From NCBI GenBank assembly GCA_014729315.1, contig WJKD01000933.1:1-19763 (forward strand): a DNA stretch of 19,763 nt, given 5' to 3'. Below, piece after piece: positions 7,125 to 14,506 of this stretch (positions are counted from its first letter, which is position 1; every line of letters starts with the position of its first letter). This DNA comes from Promethearchaeota archaeon. GTDB lineage: Archaea > Asgardarchaeota > Lokiarchaeia > Sigynarchaeales > SOKP01. The notes under the pieces are model-generated. The model was not told the origin of the DNA. It made no database searches and worked only from the letters and a program-made list of their open reading frames with translations. The translations under genes and the position numbers were made by a program.

Positions 7125-9491
7125 ATGACTAAATGCCTATTTTGTGATTCGGAAAAAATTGAACATACTTGTGAAAAATGTGGTTCAAGTTTCTGCGTAA
7201 ATCACATACTCACAACGGAGCAATGGTATTGTAAAAAGCACGAAGATGTTCAATTTTCTAAAGCAAGAGCCCAAGAAAGTAATTATAGATGTCCCGTAAT
7301 TGAAGATAGTGAATGCCCAGAATGTAGATCGCTATTAATGTTGAATAGACTTTCTTCGGGACAATTCTATTTGAAATGTACAAACTGTTCTTGGAATTCC
7401 TATTTAAAAACACCAGGGTTGTTTTTTCCCTCAGAGGCGAATCTCGCAAGGGAGGCAAAACGATTTGGATTATTGAAAAAGGGATGGGATAAATGTAACA
7501 AGAAATTAAAAAACATCTCTGGAAAAGAATTATGTCCAAAATGCTTCTTAGATCTCTTAAGGAGAGCCCCCGTAACAAACTTTTCGACCATCATGAACGC
7601 ATTTAACATTACCGCAGAGAAGATGGTCAAATTTATCAAAAAATTTCTTGAAGAGGAAAGAATATACGGAGTAATTGACCAAAAGAATCGAATGTTTTAT
7701 TATATTTCAGCTGAGATGAGAAATCAGATTGTTTCAAAAATACAAGATAAAGGTAAAATAAAAGTCTCCGATTTAGCTTTAATGCTAGATATGGATTCTG
7801 AAATGACATTGCAAGTGTTGTATAAAATTATTGGTCAATTTCAGATAAAAGGAACCTTCACTATAGACAAAAAGATTTATTATTCTCAAAAGTACTTAAT
7901 GGAAAATCTTAAAAAGAAAATTAAAGACAACGGAAGAGCCAAAATTACCAATTTATCTCGTGAATTTAATATTCCTGCCGATTTATTAAAAAACTTTTGT
8001 ATAAATCTTATGCGAACAAAAGAAGTGAGAGCTTACTTTGCGGATAGAGGAAAAGAAGTATTGACGATTAATCAACTTAGAAACGAAATAATCGCGTTCG
8101 CAAAGAAAAGTGGACTTTTCAAACTTACTAAATTAGCCGATAACTTAAACATTGCTCAGGAACTAGCACGTAAGAGCCTTCACGAACTGATTAAGAGCGG
8201 AACAGTCGAAGGATTGTTTACTCAGAAGCGAGAATTCATGACTAAAAAATATCTTGACACCAAAATAAAAGAATTAGCAAGAGCTTATCGAAATATGACT
8301 CTCAGAGAATTATCTAATAGATTAGCTATAACTGAGGCTTCTATAGAAGAAAATCTCGCAATATTAATTGGAAGGGGAGAAATAGATGGGTATATCGACT
8401 CACAAAAAAGGCTATTTGTTGCTTATAGCGTTCCTACGACTTCTAACGAAAAAACACAAATAAAAAAGCAAACAGTTCAACATAAGGACGAAGATAAAAT
8501 AGAAGTATTGAGAGATTACGATTTTGAAGGAGGTCAGCTCCATTTTAAAGTCGCAGTGCGAAATAATAGTAATATGGCAATAAACAATGTAAAAGTGCTT
8601 CTCGACGCCCCTTCGAGTTATACTATTAAACAACCACTTATTAATATTCCCGTAATAGAGAAAAATAACTCGAGAGGAGTAGACTTCTATTTAGAACCAA
8701 AAGAATGCGGTAAATCCACAATTGCAGGTACCGTAATTTACAAAAACGCTCAAGGAGATCAACGAAGTTTACTCCTTAGACCAAAGGAAGTGCAGATTAA
8801 ATGCCCACTAGTATGTACTTCTCTCTCTACTATCGAAGATTGTCAACTTTCTATTCAAGATCTTCCCAACGACGCTCGAGCGTTCCTCATCGCAGACTTA
8901 GATCCTCGATTAGCCTATAGAGCGGCAATTAGAGCGCTCAAATATTTCGATACCAGTATGGTGACCTCATACGAAGGAGGCGATACATCAGAAACTTACG
9001 AGGCTGAAGCGTGGTTCTGTGCAGAAGCTAAAGTGACAGGAGGCAGAATTATTACTAGGATATATATTTCAGCTGCAAGTCAATCGTTAGAAGTAAGGGT
9101 ATGGTGTTCTAATCAAGGACAGCTGACGGGATTTCTTGCTCGAATAATCGAATTGCTTATGGAGGAAATTGGAATCATCCGTAAGATTAAATCCGAAGAA
9201 AGGGAAAAAACTATCGATGTTATGGCGATTACTCAGAATTTAGCAGAAATAAGCGATTATTGTATGTTGAAATGGAAAGCGCAAAATATTCGAACTAAAC
9301 TTCACGATACTTTCGTTAGATTGAGAAAATTGCTTAAAGAAGATAGCGCGGTGTTAGGAAGAATAGAGTTTTGGCTTACCAGATTAAATAAATACGAAAA
9401 AGACGAAAATATTAGCGATGAAGACGCAGACAAACTAGTTAACGATGTGGAAAATTTCAGAAGTGTGCTTACCAGAACTTTGAAAATTTAA
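7125..9491 (+). CDS. Zinc-finger/winged-helix protein with adaptin-ear-like module, UFL1-like candidate
   Basis: 788 residues, cytoplasmic, no membrane segment. Order of parts: an AN1-like zinc finger (C4, C7, C16, C19, C24, H27, C36, H39); a zinc ribbon (C64, C67, C85, C88); a further Cys cluster (C124, C137, C140); about five winged-helix repeats (150-190, 193-255, 256-315, 316-372, 373-435) with typical Gly-x-Ile-x-Gly wing turns; a charged linker; a beta-sandwich (460-556) in the style of adaptin/COPI appendage ears; an alpha/beta platform-like part (565-685); and a helical C-terminus. The repeats read much like the PCI/winged-helix repeats of eukaryotic UFL1, the UFM1 E3 ligase (for example Tyr-Ile-Ser-x-Glu-Met-Arg followed by a Gly-Lys-Ile-x-Val-x-Asp-Leu unit). 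This recognition is from memory of the family, not a search. The adaptin-ear reading is weaker. No UFM1, E1 or E2 gene is in the window. Confidence 0.6.
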   Translation: MTKCLFCDSEKIEHTCEKCGSSFCVNHILTTEQWYCKKHEDVQFSKARAQESNYRCPVIEDSECPECRSLLMLNRLSSGQFYLKCTNCSWNSYLKTPGLFFPSEANLAREAKRFGLLKKGWDKCNKKLKNISGKELCPKCFLDLLRRAPVTNFSTIMNAFNITAEKMVKFIKKFLEEERIYGVIDQKNRMFYYISAEMRNQIVSKIQDKGKIKVSDLALMLDMDSEMTLQVLYKIIGQFQIKGTFTIDKKIYYSQKYLMENLKKKIKDNGRAKITNLSREFNIPADLLKNFCINLMRTKEVRAYFADRGKEVLTINQLRNEIIAFAKKSGLFKLTKLADNLNIAQELARKSLHELIKSGTVEGLFTQKREFMTKKYLDTKIKELARAYRNMTLRELSNRLAITEASIEENLAILIGRGEIDGYIDSQKRLFVAYSVPTTSNEKTQIKKQTVQHKDEDKIEVLRDYDFEGGQLHFKVAVRNNSNMAINNVKVLLDAPSSYTIKQPLINIPVIEKNNSRGVDFYLEPKECGKSTIAGTVIYKNAQGDQRSLLLRPKEVQIKCPLVCTSLSTIEDCQLSIQDLPNDARAFLIADLDPRLAYRAAIRALKYFDTSMVTSYEGGDTSETYEAEAWFCAEAKVTGGRIITRIYISAASQSLEVRVWCSNQGQLTGFLARIIELLMEEIGIIRKIKSEEREKTIDVMAITQNLAEISDYCMLKWKAQNIRTKLHDTFVRLRKLLKEDSAVLGRIEFWLTRLNKYEKDENISDEDADKLVNDVENFRSVLTRTLKI

Positions 9492-9510
9492 GTTTTATTA
9501 ATACAAAAAT

Positions 9511-9554
9511 ATATATAAATTGAAAATAAACTAGTGATAATAGGAAATTATACT
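9511..9554 (+). promoter_or_regulatory. TATA box and overlapping palindromic operator of the RHH regulator gene
   Basis: ATATATAAAT at 9511-9520 is a strong TATA box, placing the start of transcription near 9540-9546. An inverted repeat covers that point: AGTGATAAT (9533-9541), spacer AGGAA, then ATTATACT (9547-9554), arms complementary apart from one extra G. Ribbon-helix-helix proteins commonly bind such sites at their own promoters, so autoregulation is likely, but this is inference. GGTG at 9561-9564 may act as ribosome binding site. Confidence 0.45.
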
Positions 9555-9571
9555 TAAAAAGGTGTCTAAGA

Positions 9572-10003
9572 TTGCCAATTATAAGTGTTAGCATTAGCGA
9601 CTCACTAAAAAAGTTTATTACTAAGCTCGTAAGTAAGAATAAATACGATAATCGATCAAAAATAATTAGAGATGCCTTATTGAGACTGATGGAAAGTCCA
9701 GATCTTTCTAACCTTGAATCTGACACATCGGATTACGAAATTTTTAACCAAGTGAGCAAAACAATTGTCGGAAATATGATAATTATTGCTCCAAACGAAC
9801 CGAATATTTTAAAAAAAATTACAAAAATCGAAAAGGATTTCATGGATTATATCGTTGGAAAGAACCAATATTTCTACATGAACAAAGAATCGATTACGAT
9901 CTTCATGGTCTTTGAAGGAAGACTCAAGGAATTTCATAAAATCGTTGTAGAGATCAACTCCATAAAAGAGATAAAGAATTTCCGCTATCTTATTATTAAT
10001 TAA
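9572..10003 (+). CDS. NikR/CopG-family ribbon-helix-helix regulator lacking nickel ligands
   Basis: 143 residues, read from TTG at 9572; the RHH strand starts immediately (Ile-Ser-Val-Ser-Ile-Ser), so no other start fits. Residues 3-42 form a ribbon-helix-helix DNA-binding domain (beta strand, helix, then Asp-Asn-Arg-Ser-Lys-Ile-Ile-Arg-Asp-Ala-Leu). Residues about 62-143 have the length and pattern of the ACT-like C-terminal domain of NikR (Val-Gly-Asn-Met-Ile-Ile strand, helix, Phe-Met-Val-Phe-Glu-Gly, final strand). NikR binds nickel with three His and one Cys; this protein has no Cys and a single His (in Glu-Phe-His-Lys), so that site is gone. It may sense another ligand or none. It sits 80 bp after the UFL1-like gene with its own promoter. 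Part of its coding sequence recurs at 10739-10792. Confidence 0.75.
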   Translation: MPIISVSISDSLKKFITKLVSKNKYDNRSKIIRDALLRLMESPDLSNLESDTSDYEIFNQVSKTIVGNMIIIAPNEPNILKKITKIEKDFMDYIVGKNQYFYMNKESITIFMVFEGRLKEFHKIVVEINSIKEIKNFRYLIIN

Positions 10004-10267
10004 TTTTTCCCGACAACAGATTTTTGAAATTCTCATAGCCAAAAATTTTTACTTATCTAGTTTTATCCTGGTTGACATTATACAGAACTTTTTACTTTTT
10101 CTGAATAATAAAAAAATGGATTTCTATTCATTAATAAAATGACAGGATTTAGAAATTCTCAGAATTTTACAATAAAGCAGGTATTTGTAAAATTAATTAA
10201 ATGTGTTGTGTTCTCAACATCTTCAAATTCAAAAATCTGATAGGTGAAAAATAGGTGCTATATAGAA
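10004..10267. other. AT-rich spacer between the RHH gene and tRNA-Gln
   Basis: No gene seen. It should hold the 3' ends of two convergent transcripts. Only scattered AT-rich runs are visible. Confidence 0.4.
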
Positions 10268-10340
10268 TAGCCCAGCACGGATTCGAACCGTGGTCTCGGG
10301 GTTCAGGGCCCCAAATGCTTGGCCACTACACCACTGGGCT
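10268..10340 (-). tRNA. tRNA-Gln (CTG anticodon), intronless, unusual C33
   Basis: A full cloverleaf folds: 7-bp acceptor AGCCCAG/CTGGGCT, D arm GTG/CAT with AGTGGCCAAG-type loop, anticodon stem TGGGG/CCCCG with seven-base loop CCCTGAA, four-base variable loop, and T arm CACGG/CCGTG around TTCGAAT. The anticodon CTG (complement of 10304-10306) reads CAG, glutamine. The A1-U72 first pair and A73 (10268) fit archaeal tRNA-Gln. CCA is not encoded. The base at position 33 is C (10307 complement) where U is nearly universal. A-T rich sequence with a TTTTAAAA-like box lies just upstream (10350-10360). Confidence 0.93.
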
Positions 10341-10738
10341 TATATACTATTTTAAAAAAGATCTATAGGATATTAAAATTGATTAAAATAATTAATTCGT
10401 TTTTTCTAAAAAATTTTTTTAAAAGAGAATTTCGAGAAATAAAACCACAATAAAAAACATAATTAATAGTGTTACTTTTCTAAAGAGAGAAAGGAAAATA
10501 ACGCATTAAAGAATACAATGGGTTTATGTGAATAGATTAATAAATTAGATTAATTTCTTTTATTTCAACTTTAAGTCTATGTTAAGAGTTTGATAGGATT
10601 ACCAACTAATTCGCTTTTAGATTAAAAGATAGATGTATTGAACGATAGATTAATCTTTATATTATTTTTCTAAGAATTTTTATTTATCATAATCATATAT
10701 TCTTTTTTGTCAATTTTCTTCACAAGAATATATAAAAT
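10341..10738. other. AT-rich intergenic region without a gene
   Basis: About 400 bases with no credible coding frame on either strand. The left end is the tRNA promoter. The right end passes into the duplicated fragment at 10739. No long repeat or RNA gene recognised. Confidence 0.4.
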
Positions 10739-10792
10739 AATTGTCGGAAATATGATAATTATTGCTCCAAACGAACCGAAGCAAAACAATTG
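10739..10792 (+). repeat. Permuted exact copy of part of the RHH regulator gene
   Basis: 10739-10780 is a 42-base exact copy of 9763-9804 inside the RHH gene. It is followed directly by 10781-10792, GCAAAACAATTG, an exact copy of 9756-9767. Together they look like the junction of a tandemly repeated 49-bp unit (9756-9804): the end of one copy and the start of the next. The surrounding sequence does not match the gene. It has no open frame of its own and is not expected to be translated. Confidence 0.85.
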
Positions 10793-10845
10793 ATTACAAC
10801 TCAATGAATTGCTCTATCGATTACAACTCAATGAATTGCTCTATC
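10792..10845 (+). repeat. 27-bp direct tandem repeat, two copies
   Basis: Two identical 27-base units abut at 10792-10818 and 10819-10845. Each starts GATTACAACTCAATG and ends in CTCTATC. Each contains the small palindrome CAATGAATTG. They touch the permuted gene fragment on the left, sharing base 10792. There are no spacers, so this is not a CRISPR array. Confidence 0.9.
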
Positions 10846-10902
10846 TCCTACGGGATTTTTTTCTCTTGATATATTAACTTATTTGGAAATTAATGATATT
10901 AA

Positions 10903-11055
10903 AATGATGATAGTTTAGGTTTAGGTTCAATTGATAAAGTTGCCCCTTATGCTTATTTCTTAGCAGAAAAGACTGTTCAAATTCTCACCAGTAAAGAAGG
11001 TGATCTTATCCAAATTAAAATTCAGGATTTCGAATATGAGGCTAAGCGTAGTTAA
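10903..11055 (+). pseudogene. Headless C-terminal coding remnant, 50 codons, family unknown
   Basis: From 10903 to a TAA at 11053-11055 a frame reads like normal protein, with a Lys-Val-Ala-Pro-Tyr-Ala-Tyr-Phe-Leu-Ala-Glu-Lys segment, then Val-Gln-Ile-Leu-Thr-Ser-Lys-Glu-Gly-Asp and an alternating strand ending Lys-Arg-Ser. There is no ATG, GTG or TTG in frame, and a stop (TAA, 10900-10902) precedes it. It therefore looks like the 3' end of a gene whose front was removed, perhaps by the event that created the neighbouring duplications. I do not recognise the family. Confidence 0.45.
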
Positions 11056-11081
11056 AAAGGGGGAAAAACAACTTACATCAA

Positions 11082-12011
11082 TTAATCCAGCGTATAGGTA
11101 ATTTTTTTGCGGAAAGCGCTATTACGCGGAAATTTTTCCCTCACACCATCCGGCACGTTCGGAATTCGCTTGTTGTCCATAAGCAGATAAAGGTACGGGT
11201 TCAAGAAGGCAAATGAACTGGGAATTTGAGCGATATTATTATGCATAAGATTTAGCTTTCTAAGCGAGAGGAGGTTACCGAACGACTTGGGCAAGGAAGT
11301 AAGCTCGTTTTTTCTGAGCTTGCATTCTCTAAGAGAATACAGATTCCCGAACGATTCGGGTAATCGTGTAAGATTATTATCTTCGAGGTCGAGAATTTTT
11401 AGACTCTTGAGGTTCCCGAACGACTCAGGCAACGCCTCCAACCCAACTCTATTTAAATTTAGCCATTCGAGCTTTACGAAGTTCCCGAACGACTCGGGCA
11501 GCGACCTGAACTCGTTAGCATTGCTGTTTTTATTAAAATCGCTCCATGCGCTTAAGATTCGCAAATTTGTAAGTTCACAGACACTTTTGGGAAAGACTTT
11601 AAAGCAATTCCTATTAAAGTCTAAGGACTCGAGGTTACTCAATTTGCAAAGTGATGCAGGTAGGTTTCTTAGTTTGTTATTTGAGAGGCGGAGATTTTTA
11701 AGTGATCGAAGGTTACCGATAGAATCGGGCATATTCTCAATTTCATTAGTAAAAAGGTATAACTCTTGGAGGTGGGATAGCTTAAAAACCGGCTCGGGAA
11801 TTTTGATTAGGTTAGTGTGAGCGAGATCTAACTTCACGACTCGAAAGTTATCGACATCAAACCAAAAATGATTTTGGTCTTTATCGTAATTACTATTATA
11901 TTTTACGGCGATAAAATCGTTTCCGACTTGCGTTTCCAAATCTTTAAGGACGATTACTTCTTCTTGGAGGAGATCCGCCTCCCGAAACTTAACAATATTC
12001 GAGACACTCAT
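11082..12011 (-). CDS. Cytoplasmic leucine-rich-repeat protein
   Basis: 309 residues from ATG 12011; an in-frame GTG directly before it (12014) is an alternative start. No signal peptide. After an ~55-residue N-terminal part there are nine 23-residue LRRs of the pattern Leu-x-x-Leu-x-Leu-x-x-Asn-x-Leu-x-x-Leu-Pro-x-Ser-x-x-x-Leu (about 62-275); the fifth carries a ~7-residue insertion. The units belong to the SDS22/Ras-group-like type, giving a curved protein-binding solenoid. The partner is unknown. Several units are nearly identical at DNA level (four copies of a Leu-Pro-x-Ser-Phe-Gly-Asn block exactly 69 bp apart), so they arose recently or are homogenised. The gene lies 80 bp downstream of the nuclease-like gene on the same strand, and both are visibly more GC-rich than the rest of the window, suggesting they arrived together. 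Confidence 0.85.
   Translation of the reverse strand: MSVSNIVKFREADLLQEEVIVLKDLETQVGNDFIAVKYNSNYDKDQNHFWFDVDNFRVVKLDLAHTNLIKIPEPVFKLSHLQELYLFTNEIENMPDSIGNLRSLKNLRLSNNKLRNLPASLCKLSNLESLDFNRNCFKVFPKSVCELTNLRILSAWSDFNKNSNANEFRSLPESFGNFVKLEWLNLNRVGLEALPESFGNLKSLKILDLEDNNLTRLPESFGNLYSLRECKLRKNELTSLPKSFGNLLSLRKLNLMHNNIAQIPSSFAFLNPYLYLLMDNKRIPNVPDGVREKFPRNSAFRKKITYTLD
11275..11500 (-). repeat. Four 69-bp-spaced DNA repeats inside the LRR gene, each a small hairpin
   Basis: A TTCCCGAACGACTCGGGCA-like block occurs at about 11275, 11344, 11413 and 11482, exactly 69 bp (one LRR) apart. In the best copies CCCGA and TCGGG are complementary around a five-base loop. The blocks encode Leu-Pro-x-Ser-Phe-Gly-Asn on the minus strand. 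Confidence 0.85.
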
Positions 12012-12091
12012 CACCTAAATGCGTTTTGCTATTATTATACTTTAAGAAAATAAATTATTTATTATTAACGGGTTAGGGATTTTTCTGGTTT

Positions 12092-14506
12092 TTACTCGGA
12101 GTCTTGGTGAGGTAAAACTTTGTCGTTGCTTACTACCTCGCAATCTTGAGGAGGGAGGATATAATCCGTGTAAAGCTCCCGAATGTCTTTATTGGGATGG
12201 TCTTCGCAAAATTCTCTATAGCCATCGGATGTGACGGGAACTTCGACCCCGTCCACAATATTGACCATTCCCTCTAATTTTTCGCTTAAAACTTTAGACC
12301 TCTTTTTCAGTATTTTGAGATAAGTATTACTGTTTATTACCTTCGTATAGAGCCGGTGGTAGGCGTCGAAAAGCTTGGCATATTTCTGCGTGGCGCCTTG
12401 CTTCTCTATACCCAGCAGCTTAAATAGCTGGGACTTCGTGATGACGAACACGTGATCGTTTCTCGGGGATGTAGAAAATTTAGGAATTACCGCATTTTGG
12501 TCATCTGTGAGCACGACGAAAAGGAGCTTTCGCTCTCCTTGGTATCCCCTCTTTCCTTTCAACGACATACCACTGTAAGTCTTTCCCGAAAAGAAGTCGA
12601 AATTGAGTTGCAAGATGTTCGAGTAGATATCTTCCAAGATAACCTCGATTTCCTCGTCGGAGTACTTTCTATCTTTTAGTTGAGAGATGATTACATTTTT
12701 AAGCGACTCGTCCTTTTGGAACCGTTCCTTTAAAATACCCTCAAGCATCACCGATAAGTCGGGATGGTTCGGATTGCCGCCCGACACCGCTTCGTAAAAC
12801 GCCGTGACCCCGAGCTCGTCTATTAAATATGTCAAGATAGCATATTCGAAACCTGAATGGGCCCAAGTGCCAGCTCGAGCCGAAACTATTCCCTCGTAGT
12901 TATACGGAATTTCTCTCAACCCAGCCTTCTTGATTACTGCTGACCATCGAATCTGGACGCCCTTTAAAACGAGAAAAAAGTATCGATTATACACATTTTT
13001 GTAATCGTATCGTGTTCCTAAATTCCCGTGAGCTTTCAACCAAGATAAGTGTGGCGCCAATTTTTGCTTTTGCATGTCATCCAACTCGTATTTCTTTTCA
13101 AGAAACTCGAGGAACTTTTCGTCCTTCATTATTTCGTCTCGCAAAAACCTAGCAAACGATTCTTCGTCTTTGATGAATTTCAAATCGGGTTTGTCCCGAA
13201 ACATCGCAAATATCTCTGGATAACTGGGAACGAGAGCCTGAACTTTTAATAGATCAAGAGCTTCAACTTGGTAAGACATTTCGGGAAATTGAGAACGATA
13301 AGCTCTTTGAAGAGTAATCCGTTTTGCGGGTTTTTGCGTTTCTATATATACGACTAGCCACATTAAACGACGGGTTCCATCTTTTAATCGTTTCCAATTG
13401 GCCTGACCCCTTATATTTATCCCAAGATCCTCTTTAAAATACCTATAGAGAGATTTGACATGCTTATTTGAGTCTCTTACATCTCTCAGAATTAAATTTA
13501 TTAATTGTCTGGGCTCGTAAATAGCACTTGCTTTAAATTGGGTAGCTTGCCGTCTTTTCGCGATCATTTTGCTAAGAATGTCAGATATTTCATCTCGATC
13601 CCTTGAATTACCCTCTTTATCTTTACCATATCTTTGTATTATAATGTCCTTGAAATATCTGGAGATTGCCGTTCCATGATCTGTTATATGAAAAGTGTCA
13701 ACATAGCTTTCGTAATTGGCAAAAATGGAAGGTTCGTTTACATCAAGGGCTATCCTTTTAAATTCTTCGTAGTCGTAATTCTCAAGCAAGGTAAAAATAT
13801 GCGCCCTAAATCTAATTACATTTTCAATCAATTTCATTCCCTCTTCGTATCCCGCTGAAATAAATCCTGACTTCTTTCGTTTTAAACCCTTCTGTCCGAC
13901 GAATTTTTTGTATATTTTTTGCCCCATTTCAGCATCGTATTTTTCGACGCACACTTTCTTGAAGTCGTTGTTTACCGTCTTACTCGAGACGCCCCCTATT
14001 TGTTCGTAGTCTTCGCTTTTCATTAGGTTGGGGTTTGCCATAAGTTCGAAATTTACGTCCTCGGGGGCGTTTACTTCGTCCAAGAGGTCGTAAAAGACGC
14101 GTTTGAGTTCTTCCCTCATTTGCGCTTTTTCTTCGTTCGATAACCTTGCTTGCCCGGAAGAACCACCTTGTTCTCCTGCAATTAATGTCCACTTATCTCC
14201 CGGGATTAACACGTAATTAGATTCGGGCGTCAACTTGTATTTATGAAAGACCCTTCGCCACACGTCGTTAAACGTCTCTCCGGGTGAATAGGAGACCTTT
14301 TTGACCGATTTTTCGACAGGCGCTGTGGCCAACTTGAAAGTTAATTCTTGTTTCACATCGGGAAGGGCGAACCCGTCTCCGACAAATCGATAGGAGGGAA
14401 CGGGTTGCTGGTCTTTCGATAACGTGATTTTGTTTTTCAAGAAGGTTTCGAACAGATGGGAACCGATGACTCGGGCTTGCTCTTGCGGGGTGAGCCCGTC
14501 CCACAT
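12092..14506 (-). CDS. Large DNA-binding, PD-(D/E)XK-nuclease-like protein of unknown role
   Basis: 804 residues from the first ATG (14506), but the frame is open and protein-like for another 49 codons upstream (see 14507-14653). No family recognised with certainty. From the ATG: residues 55-110 have a beta-beta-alpha-beta-beta pattern (possible beta-grasp); a helix-turn-helix-like segment near 165-185 (Tyr-Glu-Gln-Ile-Gly-Gly-Val-Ser-Ser-Lys-Thr-Val); a long helical, basic middle; and a Trp-Ser-x-Val-Ile-x-Lys-Ala-Gly-Leu motif at 521-530, like homing-endonuclease-associated repeats. Then come Gly-Phe-Glu (E554) in a helix, His-Pro-Asp-Leu (581-584) and Leu-Asn-Phe-Asp-Phe-Phe (635-639), in the order of E, PD and D-x-K elements of that nuclease fold. 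The usual Lys position is Phe639, so catalysis may be lost or shifted (K642, K652). GC-rich relative to flanks, it probably belongs to a mobile element with the LRR gene. A replication or integration protein is an alternative. Confidence 0.6.
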   Translation of the reverse strand: MWDGLTPQEQARVIGSHLFETFLKNKITLSKDQQPVPSYRFVGDGFALPDVKQELTFKLATAPVEKSVKKVSYSPGETFNDVWRRVFHKYKLTPESNYVLIPGDKWTLIAGEQGGSSGQARLSNEEKAQMREELKRVFYDLLDEVNAPEDVNFELMANPNLMKSEDYEQIGGVSSKTVNNDFKKVCVEKYDAEMGQKIYKKFVGQKGLKRKKSGFISAGYEEGMKLIENVIRFRAHIFTLLENYDYEEFKRIALDVNEPSIFANYESYVDTFHITDHGTAISRYFKDIIIQRYGKDKEGNSRDRDEISDILSKMIAKRRQATQFKASAIYEPRQLINLILRDVRDSNKHVKSLYRYFKEDLGINIRGQANWKRLKDGTRRLMWLVVYIETQKPAKRITLQRAYRSQFPEMSYQVEALDLLKVQALVPSYPEIFAMFRDKPDLKFIKDEESFARFLRDEIMKDEKFLEFLEKKYELDDMQKQKLAPHLSWLKAHGNLGTRYDYKNVYNRYFFLVLKGVQIRWSAVIKKAGLREIPYNYEGIVSARAGTWAHSGFEYAILTYLIDELGVTAFYEAVSGGNPNHPDLSVMLEGILKERFQKDESLKNVIISQLKDRKYSDEEIEVILEDIYSNILQLNFDFFSGKTYSGMSLKGKRGYQGERKLLFVVLTDDQNAVIPKFSTSPRNDHVFVITKSQLFKLLGIEKQGATQKYAKLFDAYHRLYTKVINSNTYLKILKKRSKVLSEKLEGMVNIVDGVEVPVTSDGYREFCEDHPNKDIRELYTDYILPPQDCEVVSNDKVLPHQDSE

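Noticed and set aside
9809..10042. 77-codon minus-strand frame over the RHH gene
   Set aside because: It is antisense to a clear RHH/ACT-like protein and has no family features.
10792..10845. CRISPR-like array
   Set aside because: Two identical units abut directly with no spacers, and no cas genes are nearby.
11287..11820. 177-codon plus-strand frame opposite the LRR gene
   Set aside because: Its Arg-Phe-Pro-Asn-Asp-Ser repeats are only the reverse strand of the leucine-rich repeats.
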